Below are positions 44,701 through 53,961 of a stretch of DNA of 64,000 bases, in pieces. Source of the DNA: VAZQ01 sp963725065 (lineage in GTDB: Bacteria; Pseudomonadota; Alphaproteobacteria; Rhizobiales; Xanthobacteraceae). A program made the translations under genes and the position numbers. The notes below the pieces were generated by a model. That model was not told where the DNA came from, did not search any database, and was given only the letters and a program-made list of their open reading frames with translations. Every line of letters begins with the position of its first letter. Position 1 is the first letter of the stretch. The stretch lies in assembly GCA_963725065.1 (NCBI GenBank), contig CAVRXD010000036.1, forward strand, positions 35,043 to 99,042, in the 5' to 3' direction.

Positions 44701-46197
44701 ATGCGCGAGATCGGCCATTTCATCGGCGGCAAGACCGTAGCAGGCAGTTCCGGCCGCAGCGGCGACGTGTTCAACCCCAATACCGGCGAGGTGCAAGCGA
44801 AGGTGGCCTTCGCAAGCAAAGCGGAGATGGAACACGCGATCGCCAACGCCGAAGCGGCGCAGCCGGCCTGGGCAGCGACCAATCCGCAGCGCCGCGCGCG
44901 GGTGATGTTCAAGTTTCTCGAGCTGGTGCAAAAGGAATTCGACAGCCTTGCCCGGCTGCTCTCCTCCGAGCACGGCAAGACTTTCGCCGATTCCAAGGGC
45001 GACATCCAGCGCGGGCTCGAGGTGGTCGAGTTCGCCTGCGGCATTCCGCACCTGCTCAAAGGCGAGTTCAGCGACAGCGCGGGCCCTGGCATCGACCTGT
45101 TCTCGCTGCGCCAGCCGCTCGGGGTGGTGGCCGGGATCACGCCGTTCAACTTCCCCGCCATGATTCCAATGTGGAAGTTCGCGCCCGCGCTCGCCTGCGG
45201 CAACGCGTTCATCCTCAAGCCGTCCGAGCGCGACCCCTCGGTGCCGATGCGGCTGGCCGAGCTCCTGGTCGAAGCCGGGCTGCCCGCCGGCGTGCTCAAC
45301 GTCGTCAACGGCGACAAGGAAGCGGTCGACACGCTGCTCACCGATCCGCGCATCAGCGCGATCGGCTTCGTGGGCTCGTCCGCGATCGCGGAGTACATCT
45401 ACAGCACCGGCTGCGCGCACGGAAAACGGGTGCAGTGCTTCGGCGGCGCGAAGAACCACATGGTGGTGATGCCGGATGCCGACATGGACCAGGCGGTCGA
45501 CGCGCTCATCGGCGCGGGCTACGGCTCGGCCGGCGAGCGCTGCATGGCGATCTCGGTAGCGGTGCCGGTCGGGCAGAAGACTGCGGACCTGCTGGTGGAG
45601 AAGCTGATCCCGCGCGTGGAGAGCCTGAAAGTCGGGCCTTCGAGCGATCCGCAAGCCGATTACGGGCCGATGGTCACCAAGGCGCAGGTCGACAAGGTGA
45701 AGAGCTATGTCGATCTCGGCCTCAAGGAAGGCGCCAAGCTCCGGGTCGACGGCCGCGGCTTCAAGCTGCAGGGCTACGAGAAGGGCTTCTTCATGGGCGG
45801 CTGCCTGTTCGACGAGGTGACGCCGGACATGCGCATCTACAAGGAGGAGATTTTCGGCCCTGTGCTTTCGGTGGTGCGCGCCAAGAACTACGAGGAGGCG
45901 CTGAAGCTTCCCTCCGAGCACGACTACGGCAACGGCGTCGCCATCTTCACCCGCGACGGCGACACCGCACGCGATTTCACCAACCGCGTCAATGTCGGCA
46001 TGGTGGGAGTGAACTTCGCGATCCCGGTGCCGCTCTCCTACTACACCTTCGGCGGCTGGAAGCGTTCCGGCTTCGGCGATCTCAACCAGCACGGCCCCGA
46101 CTCGGTGCGCTTCTACACTAAAACCAAAACCGTAACGTCGCGCTGGCCGTCGGGCACCAAGGAAGGCGCCGAGTTCGTGATCCCAACGATGAAGTGA
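44701..46197 (+). CDS. mmsA: CoA-acylating methylmalonate-semialdehyde dehydrogenase
   Basis: A 498-residue aldehyde dehydrogenase of the MmsA subgroup. Marks: GVVAGITPFNFPAMIPMWKF, KRVQCFGGAKNHMVVMPDAD and the catalytic cysteine in GSAGERCMAISVAVPV. It converts methylmalonate or malonate semialdehyde with CoA and NAD to propionyl- or acetyl-CoA in valine and inositol breakdown. Start ATG 44701 preceded by GAGGGAGA. A GST gene follows after 77 bp. Confidence 0.93.
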   Translation: MREIGHFIGGKTVAGSSGRSGDVFNPNTGEVQAKVAFASKAEMEHAIANAEAAQPAWAATNPQRRARVMFKFLELVQKEFDSLARLLSSEHGKTFADSKGDIQRGLEVVEFACGIPHLLKGEFSDSAGPGIDLFSLRQPLGVVAGITPFNFPAMIPMWKFAPALACGNAFILKPSERDPSVPMRLAELLVEAGLPAGVLNVVNGDKEAVDTLLTDPRISAIGFVGSSAIAEYIYSTGCAHGKRVQCFGGAKNHMVVMPDADMDQAVDALIGAGYGSAGERCMAISVAVPVGQKTADLLVEKLIPRVESLKVGPSSDPQADYGPMVTKAQVDKVKSYVDLGLKEGAKLRVDGRGFKLQGYEKGFFMGGCLFDEVTPDMRIYKEEIFGPVLSVVRAKNYEEALKLPSEHDYGNGVAIFTRDGDTARDFTNRVNVGMVGVNFAIPVPLSYYTFGGWKRSGFGDLNQHGPDSVRFYTKTKTVTSRWPSGTKEGAEFVIPTMK

Positions 46198-46274
46198 GCG
46201 CGTGGCGGCGCGCGCAGGCGGCGCGGGCACGTCGAGCTGCTTAGTCTGTCGTTCACTCATCGCAAGGACCTGCA

Positions 46275-46922
46275 ATGGCCGAATATCAGCTCTACTGCTT
46301 CGCCCAATCCGGGAATGCCTATCGCTGCGCTCTCATGCTCAACCTCATTGGCGCCGACTGGGAGCCGATCTGGGTCGACTTCTTTGCCAAGGGGGAGCAG
46401 CGCTCTCCGGAGTACCGCGCCAATGTCAACGAGATGGGCGAGGCGCCAGTACTCGTGCACGGCGACAAGAAGCTCAGCCAGTCCGGCGTGATCCTGACCT
46501 ATCTTTCGGACCGCTCGGGCAAGTTCCGGCCCGATGGCGAGGACGAGCGTCTCGAGGCGCTGCGCTGGATCATTTTCGACAATCAGAAGGTCAACGGCTT
46601 TCTCGGGCCCTATCGATTCTTGCGGTTTCTCTCCAAGCCGCCGGGCGATCCCGCCGTGCTGGCGTTCCTCAAGGGGCGCATCGAGAACAACCTCGCCATT
46701 GTCGAAAAGCGGCTCTCGACTCGTCCATTCGTGCTGGGCGCGCGGCCGACCATCGCCGATCTCTCGCTGGCGGCCTACCTCTACTATCCGGCGGACGAAT
46801 TCGGCTTCGACATTCCGGCGCAGCACAAACACATCGCGGTATGGCTCGACCGCATCAAGGCGCTGCCGGGATGGAAGCATCCCTACGACCTGATGCCGGG
46901 GCATCCGCTGCCCGGGCGGTGA
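46275..46922 (+). CDS. Glutathione S-transferase-family protein
   Basis: A 215-residue protein with the thioredoxin-like N-terminal GST fold (YCFAQSGNAYRCALMLNLIG, NEMGEAPVLVHGDKKLSQSG) and the helical C-terminal domain (LGARPTIADLSLAAYLYY). It adds glutathione to an electrophile or breaks an ether or halide bond. AAGGA precedes the ATG. Convergent with the SDR gene, 21 bp between. Confidence 0.9.
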   Translation: MAEYQLYCFAQSGNAYRCALMLNLIGADWEPIWVDFFAKGEQRSPEYRANVNEMGEAPVLVHGDKKLSQSGVILTYLSDRSGKFRPDGEDERLEALRWIIFDNQKVNGFLGPYRFLRFLSKPPGDPAVLAFLKGRIENNLAIVEKRLSTRPFVLGARPTIADLSLAAYLYYPADEFGFDIPAQHKHIAVWLDRIKALPGWKHPYDLMPGHPLPGR

Positions 46923-46943
46923 TGGCTCGCGCACGCCCACTCG

Positions 46944-47669
46944 TCATCGTGCGGTCAGGCCGCCGTCGATCACAAATTCCGAGCCGGTAACGAACTTCAA
47001 TTCGTCGGACAACAGGTAGACGCAGAGGTCGGCAACCTCGGATGGCGCGCCGAGCCGTCCGAGCGGGATGTCGCGCGTAAGCTGGCCGCGCGCGATCTCC
47101 GGCCGTCCGGTCTGCGCCAGGATGTCGTCGACCATCGGGCCCTCGAGAAATGCCGGGTGCACCGAATTGCAGCGCACCGGCGGCTTGAGACGCGCGCCAT
47201 GCAGCGCGACCGACTTGGTCAGCAGCCGCACCCCACCCTTGGAGGCATTGTAGGCCGTCAGATTGTGCCCGCCGACAATGCCGGAGATCGAGGACAGATT
47301 GACGATCGAGCCGCCGCGCGGTTTCAGCAGCGCGAGCGCGTGCTTGCAGCCAAGAAACGTACCGTCGAGGTTGACCGCCAGAACCCGCCGCCACGAGGCA
47401 TAGTCGGTGTCCTCGATGCTGCCGAGGAACGCGATGCCGGCGGCGTTGACGAGGCCGTCGAGGCGACCATGCGCGCGCTCGACCTCCGCCAGCACCCTGT
47501 GCCAGTCGCTTTCGGCCGTGACGTCGAGGGCGTGATCGATGCCGCCGTGGCGCGCCAGGTCGGTCGCGACCGCGACACCGCCCTCGCGTTTCACCGCCGC
47601 GGCAACGGCCTGACCGATGGCGCCGGCCGCGCCCGCGATCAGCACGATCTTGTCCTCGAGACGGGCCAC
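46944..47669 (-). CDS. Short-chain dehydrogenase/reductase
   Basis: A 241-residue SDR from a GTG at 47669. Cofactor motif IAGAAGAIGQAV, NNAG-like LVNAAGIAF, catalytic Ser in NLSSISGI and Tyr/Lys in YNASKGG. It oxidises or reduces an alcohol/ketone with NAD(P). A conserved end LLSDELKFVTGSEFVIDGG confirms full length. The long open frame upstream to 48836 is antisense to the FAAL gene and not part of it. Confidence 0.88.
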   Translation of the reverse strand: MARLEDKIVLIAGAAGAIGQAVAAAVKREGGVAVATDLARHGGIDHALDVTAESDWHRVLAEVERAHGRLDGLVNAAGIAFLGSIEDTDYASWRRVLAVNLDGTFLGCKHALALLKPRGGSIVNLSSISGIVGGHNLTAYNASKGGVRLLTKSVALHGARLKPPVRCNSVHPAFLEGPMVDDILAQTGRPEIARGQLTRDIPLGRLGAPSEVADLCVYLLSDELKFVTGSEFVIDGGLTAR

Positions 47670-47987
47670 GCTGGTCCCCGATAGCGAAAATCTATGGGAG
47701 GGCTGCACCCCTCGCCCCTTCCGGGTCGTTGGAGCACCGAACCGCCCCCACCCGCAAGGGGCGACGCCAGTCTTGAACCAATGTGATGTGCCGGCGAACA
47801 AAGGCTCCATGCGCGCGCAATTGGCGTCCTCCCCGCGCCGTTCCGGGGTAACAAGGCACCTCGGCTGGACCTCGATGCGACGGTTAAGGTATGGTTCTGA
47901 CCTGACGCCGGGAACCAACACGCCTCTTATGCACGACGGTGCTCCGGACATTGTCGTCGTCTCATCGCTTGCACGGACCAAGCTACG
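47670..47987. other. Intergenic region before the FAAL cassette, no gene seen
   Basis: About 318 bp between divergent genes. No coding frame, repeat or operator stands out. The promoter for the four-gene fatty acyl cassette presumably lies here. Confidence 0.5.
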
Positions 47988-49667
47988 ATGAGCAGCAACA
48001 TCCAACGGCGCGCTGGCTCGATCGTCGAAGTTCTCAGGCACCGCGCGCATCACCAGGGCGAACAAGTGGCGTATACCTTCCTGCGCGACGGTGAGGCGCT
48101 CGAAGAGCCCATGAGCTACGGGCTGCTCGACCGCCGCGCGCGAACCCTGGCGGCGATGCTGCTGGAGCGAGCGCGACCGGGCGAGCCCGTGTTGATCGTG
48201 CTGCAGCCCGGCCTCGGCTACATCGCTGCGCTGTTTGCCTGCTTCTATGCGCGCCTCATCGCCGTGCCGAGCTTCCCGCCGCGTGCCCGGCGCCTGGCCG
48301 GAACGCTGTCGGCCATATGCCGCGATTGCCATCCGGCGGTGATGCTCACCGACGCAAGCTCGGACCCCGGCGTCGCCGCCCAGTTTGCGACCGACGCCAC
48401 GCTCGCTCAGGTGCCGCGACTCGTCGTCGGCGCCGATACCTGGACCTCCGAGATCGCGGCGGACGGTGCCTCGCCCGGTCCCGCGGATCTCGCGCTGCTG
48501 CAGTACACGTCCGGTTCGACCGGAAACCCCAAAGGCGTCATGCTGAGCCACGGCAACCTGATCGATAACCTCGAAGCCGCCGTACGCCGGTTCGGCATCG
48601 GGGCCAGCTCGCGCGGCGTCACCTGGTTGCCGCCGTATCACGACATGGGCCTGGTCGCCGGAACCCTGCAGCCGGTCTATTCCGCGTGCGTGACCACGGT
48701 GCTGTCGCCGATGCACGCGATGCAGCGGCCGATTCGATGGTTGAAAGCGATCCAGCGCACCGGCGCCACGATCAGCGGAGGCCCGCCGTTCGGCTACGAC
48801 CATTGTGTTGCGACCATCGATGAACCTCTTCGGCACGAACTCGATCTAACAAGCTGGGACTGCGCCTTCGTCGGCGCCGAGCCCGTCCGCTTCGACGTGC
48901 TCGAACGCTTTGCGGACGCATTCGGGCCCTGCGGATTTCAGCGTCGTTCGTTCGTTCCCTGCTACGGATTGGCCGAGGCAACCCTGATGGTGACCGGACG
49001 AGCGAAAGGCGGCGGAGCGCTCCGCGATTCGACGTCGGGACACGAAGAGCTGGGCCGCACGACCTGCGGTCACGTCATCGACGGGCATGACGTGCTGACT
49101 GTCGACCCGGAACACCGCATTCCGTGCGCCGATGGCAAAGAAGGCGAGATCTGGATCGAAGGGCCGAGCGTTGCCATTGGCTATTGGAACCGGCCGACGG
49201 AGACGGCGGCTGCGTTCGGCGCGCACCTCGCGGACGGGCGCGGGCCCTATCTGCGGACCGGCGATCTCGGGGTCATGATCGACGGCGAGCTGACCGTGAC
49301 CGGGCGCGTCAAGGACCTGGTGATCGTCGCCGGCCGCAAGCTCCACGCCGAGGACATCGAAGCCACCATTCACGAGATAGCGGACGACCGGCTGCGGCAC
49401 GGCTCGAATGCGGTCTTCGCCGCCGAGATCGGCGGCAAGGAGCGCATCATCGTGGCGGTCGAATTGAACCGGGCCCCCGGCCGCATGTCCGGCGATCTCG
49501 CGCCGATCCGCGCCGCCATCGGCGCGGCGGTCGCGCGCACGCACGACGTGACGGTCCACGACGTGGCGTTCCTCGCCCCCGGCGAAATTCCGCGTACATC
49601 GAGCGGCAAGGTTCGCCGTCATCTCTGCCGCGCCCAATATCTTGACCGACAGGAGAAGGGAGCATGA
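47988..49667 (+). CDS. Fatty acyl-AMP ligase (FAAL), acyl-ACP loading
   Basis: A 559-residue adenylate-forming enzyme. The ATP-binding loop is LLQYTSGSTGNPKGVMLSHG near residue 172. The FAAL-type signature appears as VGAEPVRFDVLERFADAFGP and FVPCYGLAEATLMVTG, with further core motifs YLRTGDLGV and GRVKDLVIVAGRK. The C-terminal lysine motif PRTSSGKVRR is present. FAALs activate a free fatty acid as acyl-AMP and hand it to a carrier protein rather than to CoA. Its stop overlaps the start of a desaturase gene (ATGA), and an ACP gene follows, giving both a modifier and a carrier. Confidence 0.9.
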   Translation: MSSNIQRRAGSIVEVLRHRAHHQGEQVAYTFLRDGEALEEPMSYGLLDRRARTLAAMLLERARPGEPVLIVLQPGLGYIAALFACFYARLIAVPSFPPRARRLAGTLSAICRDCHPAVMLTDASSDPGVAAQFATDATLAQVPRLVVGADTWTSEIAADGASPGPADLALLQYTSGSTGNPKGVMLSHGNLIDNLEAAVRRFGIGASSRGVTWLPPYHDMGLVAGTLQPVYSACVTTVLSPMHAMQRPIRWLKAIQRTGATISGGPPFGYDHCVATIDEPLRHELDLTSWDCAFVGAEPVRFDVLERFADAFGPCGFQRRSFVPCYGLAEATLMVTGRAKGGGALRDSTSGHEELGRTTCGHVIDGHDVLTVDPEHRIPCADGKEGEIWIEGPSVAIGYWNRPTETAAAFGAHLADGRGPYLRTGDLGVMIDGELTVTGRVKDLVIVAGRKLHAEDIEATIHEIADDRLRHGSNAVFAAEIGGKERIIVAVELNRAPGRMSGDLAPIRAAIGAAVARTHDVTVHDVAFLAPGEIPRTSSGKVRRHLCRAQYLDRQEKGA

Positions 49668-50560
49668 GCGCCCTCAACACGGCGTTGCCGCGCGCCAGCC
49701 GGCTGGCCGTGCATCGGCGCGTCGCGCTGGCCATGGTGGTGGTGCCGGCCCTGGGGACGCTCGCCGCCCTCGTCATGGCTTGGCACGTAGGCTGGCCCGG
49801 AGCGGTGGCGCTCTGGCTCTTCCTCGCGTTCTATCTGGCCAGCGCGATCGGCGTCGAGATCGGCTTTCATCGCTATTTCACCCACCGTGCATTCAAATGC
49901 GGACCCACGCTGCGGCTGGTCCTCGCCGCTTTCGGCTCGATGGCGGGCGAAGGGCCGGTCCTGTTCTGGGCGGCGACCCATCGCCGTCATCATTCCCATT
50001 CCGACACCGATCAGGATCCGCATGGGCCGAACCAGCCGGGATTCGCCGGGTTCTGGCGCGCCCACGTGGGCTGGCTGTTCGAGCCGCAACCGCAGGACGC
50101 CGGACGCTACGTACCCGATCTCATCCGCGACCGGACGACCTCGCTGGCGAACCGGTTCTATCTGTTGTGGTTCACGCTGGGTCTCGCGCTGCCGACCGCG
50201 ATCGGCTTCGCGTTCGACGGCGGACGCGGCGCGCTCGAGGGACTTCTCTGGGGCGGGATGGTGCGGATCTTCGTGGCGCACCAGGCGACCTGGGGCATCA
50301 ACTCGATGTGCCATCTGTTCGGCGCGCGGCCGTACGAGACGCACGACGACAGCCGCAATTTCTGGCCGCTGGTGCTGCCGACCTTGGGCGGGGCTTGGCA
50401 CAACAACCATCACGCCTTCCCGCGCTCGGCCTTCAACGATTTGGCCTGGTGGCAGCTCGACCCATCGGCCTGGCTCATCCGGTTGGCGGAGGCGCTCGGC
50501 CTCGTGTGGGACGTGCGCCGGCCGCAGGCCCGAACCATGCAGGGAGACCAAGTCGCATGA
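49664..50560 (+). CDS. Membrane fatty acyl desaturase, delta-9/JamB-like
   Basis: A 298-residue membrane di-iron desaturase. The three histidine boxes are HRYFTH (69-74), HRRHH (106-110) and HNNHH (246-250), with an extra histidine region HQATWGINSMCH near 206. Several hydrophobic segments flank them. It inserts a double (or, in JamB relatives, triple) bond into an acyl chain. It overlaps the FAAL gene before it and the ACP gene after it, so acyl-ACP is the likely substrate rather than acyl-CoA. Confidence 0.9.
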   Translation: MSALNTALPRASRLAVHRRVALAMVVVPALGTLAALVMAWHVGWPGAVALWLFLAFYLASAIGVEIGFHRYFTHRAFKCGPTLRLVLAAFGSMAGEGPVLFWAATHRRHHSHSDTDQDPHGPNQPGFAGFWRAHVGWLFEPQPQDAGRYVPDLIRDRTTSLANRFYLLWFTLGLALPTAIGFAFDGGRGALEGLLWGGMVRIFVAHQATWGINSMCHLFGARPYETHDDSRNFWPLVLPTLGGAWHNNHHAFPRSAFNDLAWWQLDPSAWLIRLAEALGLVWDVRRPQARTMQGDQVA

Positions 50561-50865
50561 GCGCGTCCGACACGACCACCACGGGCGGCTTCGAAACCAT
50601 CACCGCCGCCGCGCTCGAGGCCTGGATCGCCAACTGGCTGGTGCGCAACGCCGACGTTCCCGCCGCGGACATCAAGCGCGATCTGGAATTTTTCGACTAC
50701 GGCCTCGATTCGCTTCATGCGGTCGATCTCTCCGGCCACCTCGAGGAACTGCTCGGCCGGCCGCTCTCGCCCTCGCTGGCCTGGGAGTTCCCGACCATCT
50801 CCGGACTGGCCGCGCACCTCGCCGCCGGCGGCAGCGGAACGCAGGAAGACCTCGACGCGAGCTGA
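50557..50865 (+). CDS. Dedicated acyl carrier protein of the FAAL cassette
   Basis: A 102-residue carrier protein. The phosphopantetheine attachment serine is Ser52 in FFDYGLDSLHAVDL. The helix that follows (LSPSLAWEFPTISGLAAHLA) is more like a polyketide/nonribosomal carrier domain than AcpP or AcpXL. It starts inside the desaturase stop codon, so the three genes are translationally linked. It likely holds the acyl chain while the desaturase acts. Confidence 0.9.
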   Translation: MSASDTTTTGGFETITAAALEAWIANWLVRNADVPAADIKRDLEFFDYGLDSLHAVDLSGHLEELLGRPLSPSLAWEFPTISGLAAHLAAGGSGTQEDLDAS

Positions 50866-50991
50866 ACGGCGGCGAGTGCCGCACAGGCCGGGCGGCCGAG
50901 GCCGCCCGATGCAACTGGCGCGCGACATCGGTTCCGTATAGACCCGGAATGATCGCCCGCGACCGGCGCGGCGACGCTGCGAGGATGCGAC

Positions 50992-52020
50992 GTGTCCGGC
51001 GCCCTGCGTATCACGCTCACGATTTCCGCGATCACGGTGGCGATCCTCGGTGCGCTCGCGGCGCTCACGGCGGTCGGCGTCGGCAGGATCGAGCGGGCGC
51101 ACCCGCCCTCCGGGCGCTTCGTCGCGGTCGAGGGCGGCCGGCTTCATCTGGTCGAGCTCGGCGCTCCCGACGCGCCGCCGGTGGTGCTGCTGCATGGAGC
51201 CAGCGACAATCTCGGCGAGATGCGCCTCGCCCTCGGCGATCGGCTGGCTGCGAGCTATCGCGTCATCCTGGTCGACCGTCCCGGCCATGGCTGGAGCGAC
51301 CGGCCCGGCGGCAGCGCCGACGCCTCGCCGGCGCGCCAGGCCAAGCTCATCGACGAGGCGCTGACGCGGATCGGCGTCACCCGTGCGATCGTGGTCGCGC
51401 ACTCGTGGGCCGGCGTTCTGGCGACGGCCTACGCCCTCGACTATCCGCAAAGCGTCGCGGGCCTTGTGCTGCTCTCGCCGGTGACGCATCCGTCGCCGCT
51501 CAGCATCGCCTGGTACAACAACATCGTGCGGGCGCTGCTCATCGAAAGCGCGCGCTATGCCACCGCGCCGTATATCGGGCCGCTGTTCGTGCGCACGCTG
51601 GCGTTCCCGTTCGGAAAAATGCTGATCGGGCCAAGCGTGCAGAGCGCATTTGCGCCGCAAGAGCCTCCGCCGGACTATTTGGCGCAGACCGGCGCGGAAC
51701 TGATATTGCGGCCGTCGGAGTTCACCGCGTTCGGCGAGGACCTCGCGCAGCTCAAGGGTTTCGTGACGGCGCAGGCGCCGCGCTACGGGGCCATCGCCGT
51801 CCCGACCGTGATCATCACCGGCGACCTCGACGACGTCGTGCCGCCCGACATTCATGCCAAGGCGCTGGCGGCCGCGGTGCCGGGCGCCGAGCTCGTCGTG
51901 CTGCCCGGCGTCGGCCACATGGTTCAGTTCGCCGCGCCCGACCGCGTCGCCGGGGCCATCGCCGGAATAGAGAAACGCGACGCACAGAATGTCGGTCGCG
52001 CCCGGCAGGCCGGGCGATAG
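50992..52020 (+). CDS. Alpha/beta hydrolase with N-terminal membrane anchor
   Basis: A 342-residue protein from a GTG at 50992 (AGGA upstream). A hydrophobic helix occupies residues 8-30. The hydrolase core shows VVLLHGASDN, the nucleophile elbow VVAHSWAGVLA, an acid in ITGDLDDVVPP and a histidine in LPGVGHMVQF. It could release the finished acyl chain from the carrier protein as a thioesterase, or act on an ester. It follows the ACP by 126 bp in the same direction. Confidence 0.85.
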   Translation: MSGALRITLTISAITVAILGALAALTAVGVGRIERAHPPSGRFVAVEGGRLHLVELGAPDAPPVVLLHGASDNLGEMRLALGDRLAASYRVILVDRPGHGWSDRPGGSADASPARQAKLIDEALTRIGVTRAIVVAHSWAGVLATAYALDYPQSVAGLVLLSPVTHPSPLSIAWYNNIVRALLIESARYATAPYIGPLFVRTLAFPFGKMLIGPSVQSAFAPQEPPPDYLAQTGAELILRPSEFTAFGEDLAQLKGFVTAQAPRYGAIAVPTVIITGDLDDVVPPDIHAKALAAAVPGAELVVLPGVGHMVQFAAPDRVAGAIAGIEKRDAQNVGRARQAGR

Positions 52021-52623
52021 CAGGCGACTGTCGGTCGCACGCGCGCACGGACCGCCGCAGCAGCAGCGGGCCGCATCTGCATCTTACGATGTCAAACAGA
52101 GTGATCCCCTTTTTCGTCTTCGGCGCCGGCCTGTTGCGTTTCAGCAACCTGGGTTCGTTTCCCCAAAAATGGCCGCCGGCCGATGCCCGTTCACGTCATG
52201 CGCACGCCCTCACCTCTTGCCGTCGCGACAGCAGCAATTCCGTCCCCCCGATGAGGGGTGGATGGAGCGCCGACAGGCCGCACTCATTCTTTCGGTCGCG
52301 CCTGCGACGCGCGACCACCCTGTCCCGGGGCGACCGGGACCTCTCTCGGCGCTCCACCGTGGCGGTTTTCGGATGCGGACCCACGAAGCCGGCTCCCGGC
52401 AGTGGGACACCGGAGCCGCAGCGATTGCCCGCGCCACGCCATAACGGCCTGGCGGTCGGGGTCCGGACCTCCCTACGTTGCGGTTCGCGCCGCAGGCGCG
52501 GGACGCCACTCCTTGCTCCGTCTTTCAGGATCGTTTCTAGAAAACGCCCCTCATGAGCGAGGATGGCAAATTATATACACTAACCCCGTTACGTAGTCAA
52601 GTACTATTTACATAACGTAGCTA
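52021..52623. other. Gene-free region between convergent genes with AT-rich island
   Basis: About 600 bp without a recognisable gene. The first part is GC-rich and holds a perfect 7-bp hairpin GTCCCGG-5-CCGGGAC (52322-52340), possibly a terminator without T-tract. The last 60 bp (52565-52625) is strikingly AT-rich and contains ACGTAG twice, each followed by a TAC(T) motif. A frame from 52089 to 52556 has no family similarity. Confidence 0.5.
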
Positions 52624-53904
52624 CTAAATCTGCGCTCGAGGCATGGAGCCGCAAGCCCCACCCTCTGCGCAGCGCTTGCGCAAAACCGTTCCTCCCGCGA
52701 CGCCCACCCCAAACACGTAGATCCAACCCTGGGTGAAATCAAACAGGTGGGAATTCAACAGCGAGCCCACGATGCTCTGGGTCACGATCACGAGCCCGAT
52801 CCATGCCGGCAATCCCTCGCCCCGAAACAGCAGCAGATGCGCGAGCCACATCGCCCACAGCACGGCGATCCCGACGAGGCCAAGCTGGATTCCGACCGCG
52901 AGCGTCTGCTGCAGCGGATCGGTCGTCAGCCGCGCCGAGTAGCCGGTCTGGCCGACGGCCGAGCGCACGAACAGCTGCGGTATCGCGCCGGTGCCGTGCC
53001 CCACGAGCGGCGCGTCGCCGATGAAGCCCAGCGACTTCTTCCAGAATTCCGGGCGCGCCCCCGCCAGATTCTGGTCGTTCCCCGGGAACGGCTGGAGGTT
53101 GTCCCACAGCGCTGTCGCGTGGTGCCGCAGGTGCGGCGAAGCCGCCCACACGACCGCGCACAGCACCGCGGCGGCGGCAAGCCCGCCGAGCACTGCCTTG
53201 GCGTTGAATTGCTTGAACCCCAGCAGCAACAGCAGGACCGGGATGATGACCAGGGATGCCAGCGGGACGACGGTCACGTCCGCGAGCGCCAGGACCGCAA
53301 TGTTGGCAACAAAGACCAGCGCAAGCGCCAGCAGGCCCGCCGCCGCGCCTCGGCGCCGGCGACGAAACCCGTCGACTGCGAGAAACAGCAGCACGAACGC
53401 GCAGGTGACGAACTGGCCGGTCTGCGTTGCCGGGTTCTTCACCGGCACCCCGAAGTCGTTGGCCAGCACCAGGGTGGCCCGCGGCCACAGCGCGAGCGCC
53501 GAGGCGAGCACGAGCACCATCGTGCACGAGACGAGATAGCCGCCCATCACCCAGAGGCCACGGTCAGAGCGTCGGAAACGAGTGAGGAGGATCGGAATCA
53601 TCAGCAGCTTGGCAAACGAATCCAGACCGCCGAACCGCTCGGCCCAGCTCACGTCGGCCCAGGTCATGCCGAGGGCCGCGAGCACGAACAACGCGACCGG
53701 CACGCCGCCCGCCGGCGTTGCGACCTCCTGCAGGACATCGCGCGGGGTCTGGGCGGGAACGAGCGCCAGCAGCATGAGCAGGATCAGGATGCTCGCGGCC
53801 GAGCTCGACCAGGGCAGCGACACCGCCACGGCGATGGCCAGGCAGTCGGCAATGCGCCCGAACCGCACGCGAGCGACGGGGACGGCAATCGATGGCGCGC
53901 TCAT
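52624..53904 (-). CDS. O-antigen ligase/polymerase-family membrane protein
   Basis: About 426 residues from the ATG at 53904. It has ten or so hydrophobic segments and a large loop with the family pattern ARPEFWKKSLGFIGDAPLVG then HGTGAIPQLF, as in WaaL/Wzy-type proteins. It would join or polymerise a lipid-linked glycan at the periplasmic face. It is the last gene of the minus-strand glycan locus, 57 bp after the coiled-coil sulfotransferase. Confidence 0.85.
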   Translation of the reverse strand: MSAPSIAVPVARVRFGRIADCLAIAVAVSLPWSSSAASILILLMLLALVPAQTPRDVLQEVATPAGGVPVALFVLAALGMTWADVSWAERFGGLDSFAKLLMIPILLTRFRRSDRGLWVMGGYLVSCTMVLVLASALALWPRATLVLANDFGVPVKNPATQTGQFVTCAFVLLFLAVDGFRRRRRGAAAGLLALALVFVANIAVLALADVTVVPLASLVIIPVLLLLLGFKQFNAKAVLGGLAAAAVLCAVVWAASPHLRHHATALWDNLQPFPGNDQNLAGARPEFWKKSLGFIGDAPLVGHGTGAIPQLFVRSAVGQTGYSARLTTDPLQQTLAVGIQLGLVGIAVLWAMWLAHLLLFRGEGLPAWIGLVIVTQSIVGSLLNSHLFDFTQGWIYVFGVGVAGGTVLRKRCAEGGACGSMPRAQI

Positions 53905-53961
53905 CGGTCGCTTGTCATCTTGCCGCCCCAACACGCCTGCAGTGGCAATCAATTCGCGCCG

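Noticed and set aside
44542..46275. 577-codon minus-strand frame over mmsA
   Set aside because: Antisense shadow of a clear aldehyde dehydrogenase.
47670..48836. N-terminal extension of the SDR frame to 630 residues
   Set aside because: The added part is antisense to the FAAL gene; the SDR cofactor motif begins right after the GTG at 47669.
52089..52556. Frame starting MSNRVIPFFVFG in the convergent gap
   Set aside because: After the first residues it becomes Arg/Ser-rich without domain; judged non-coding.
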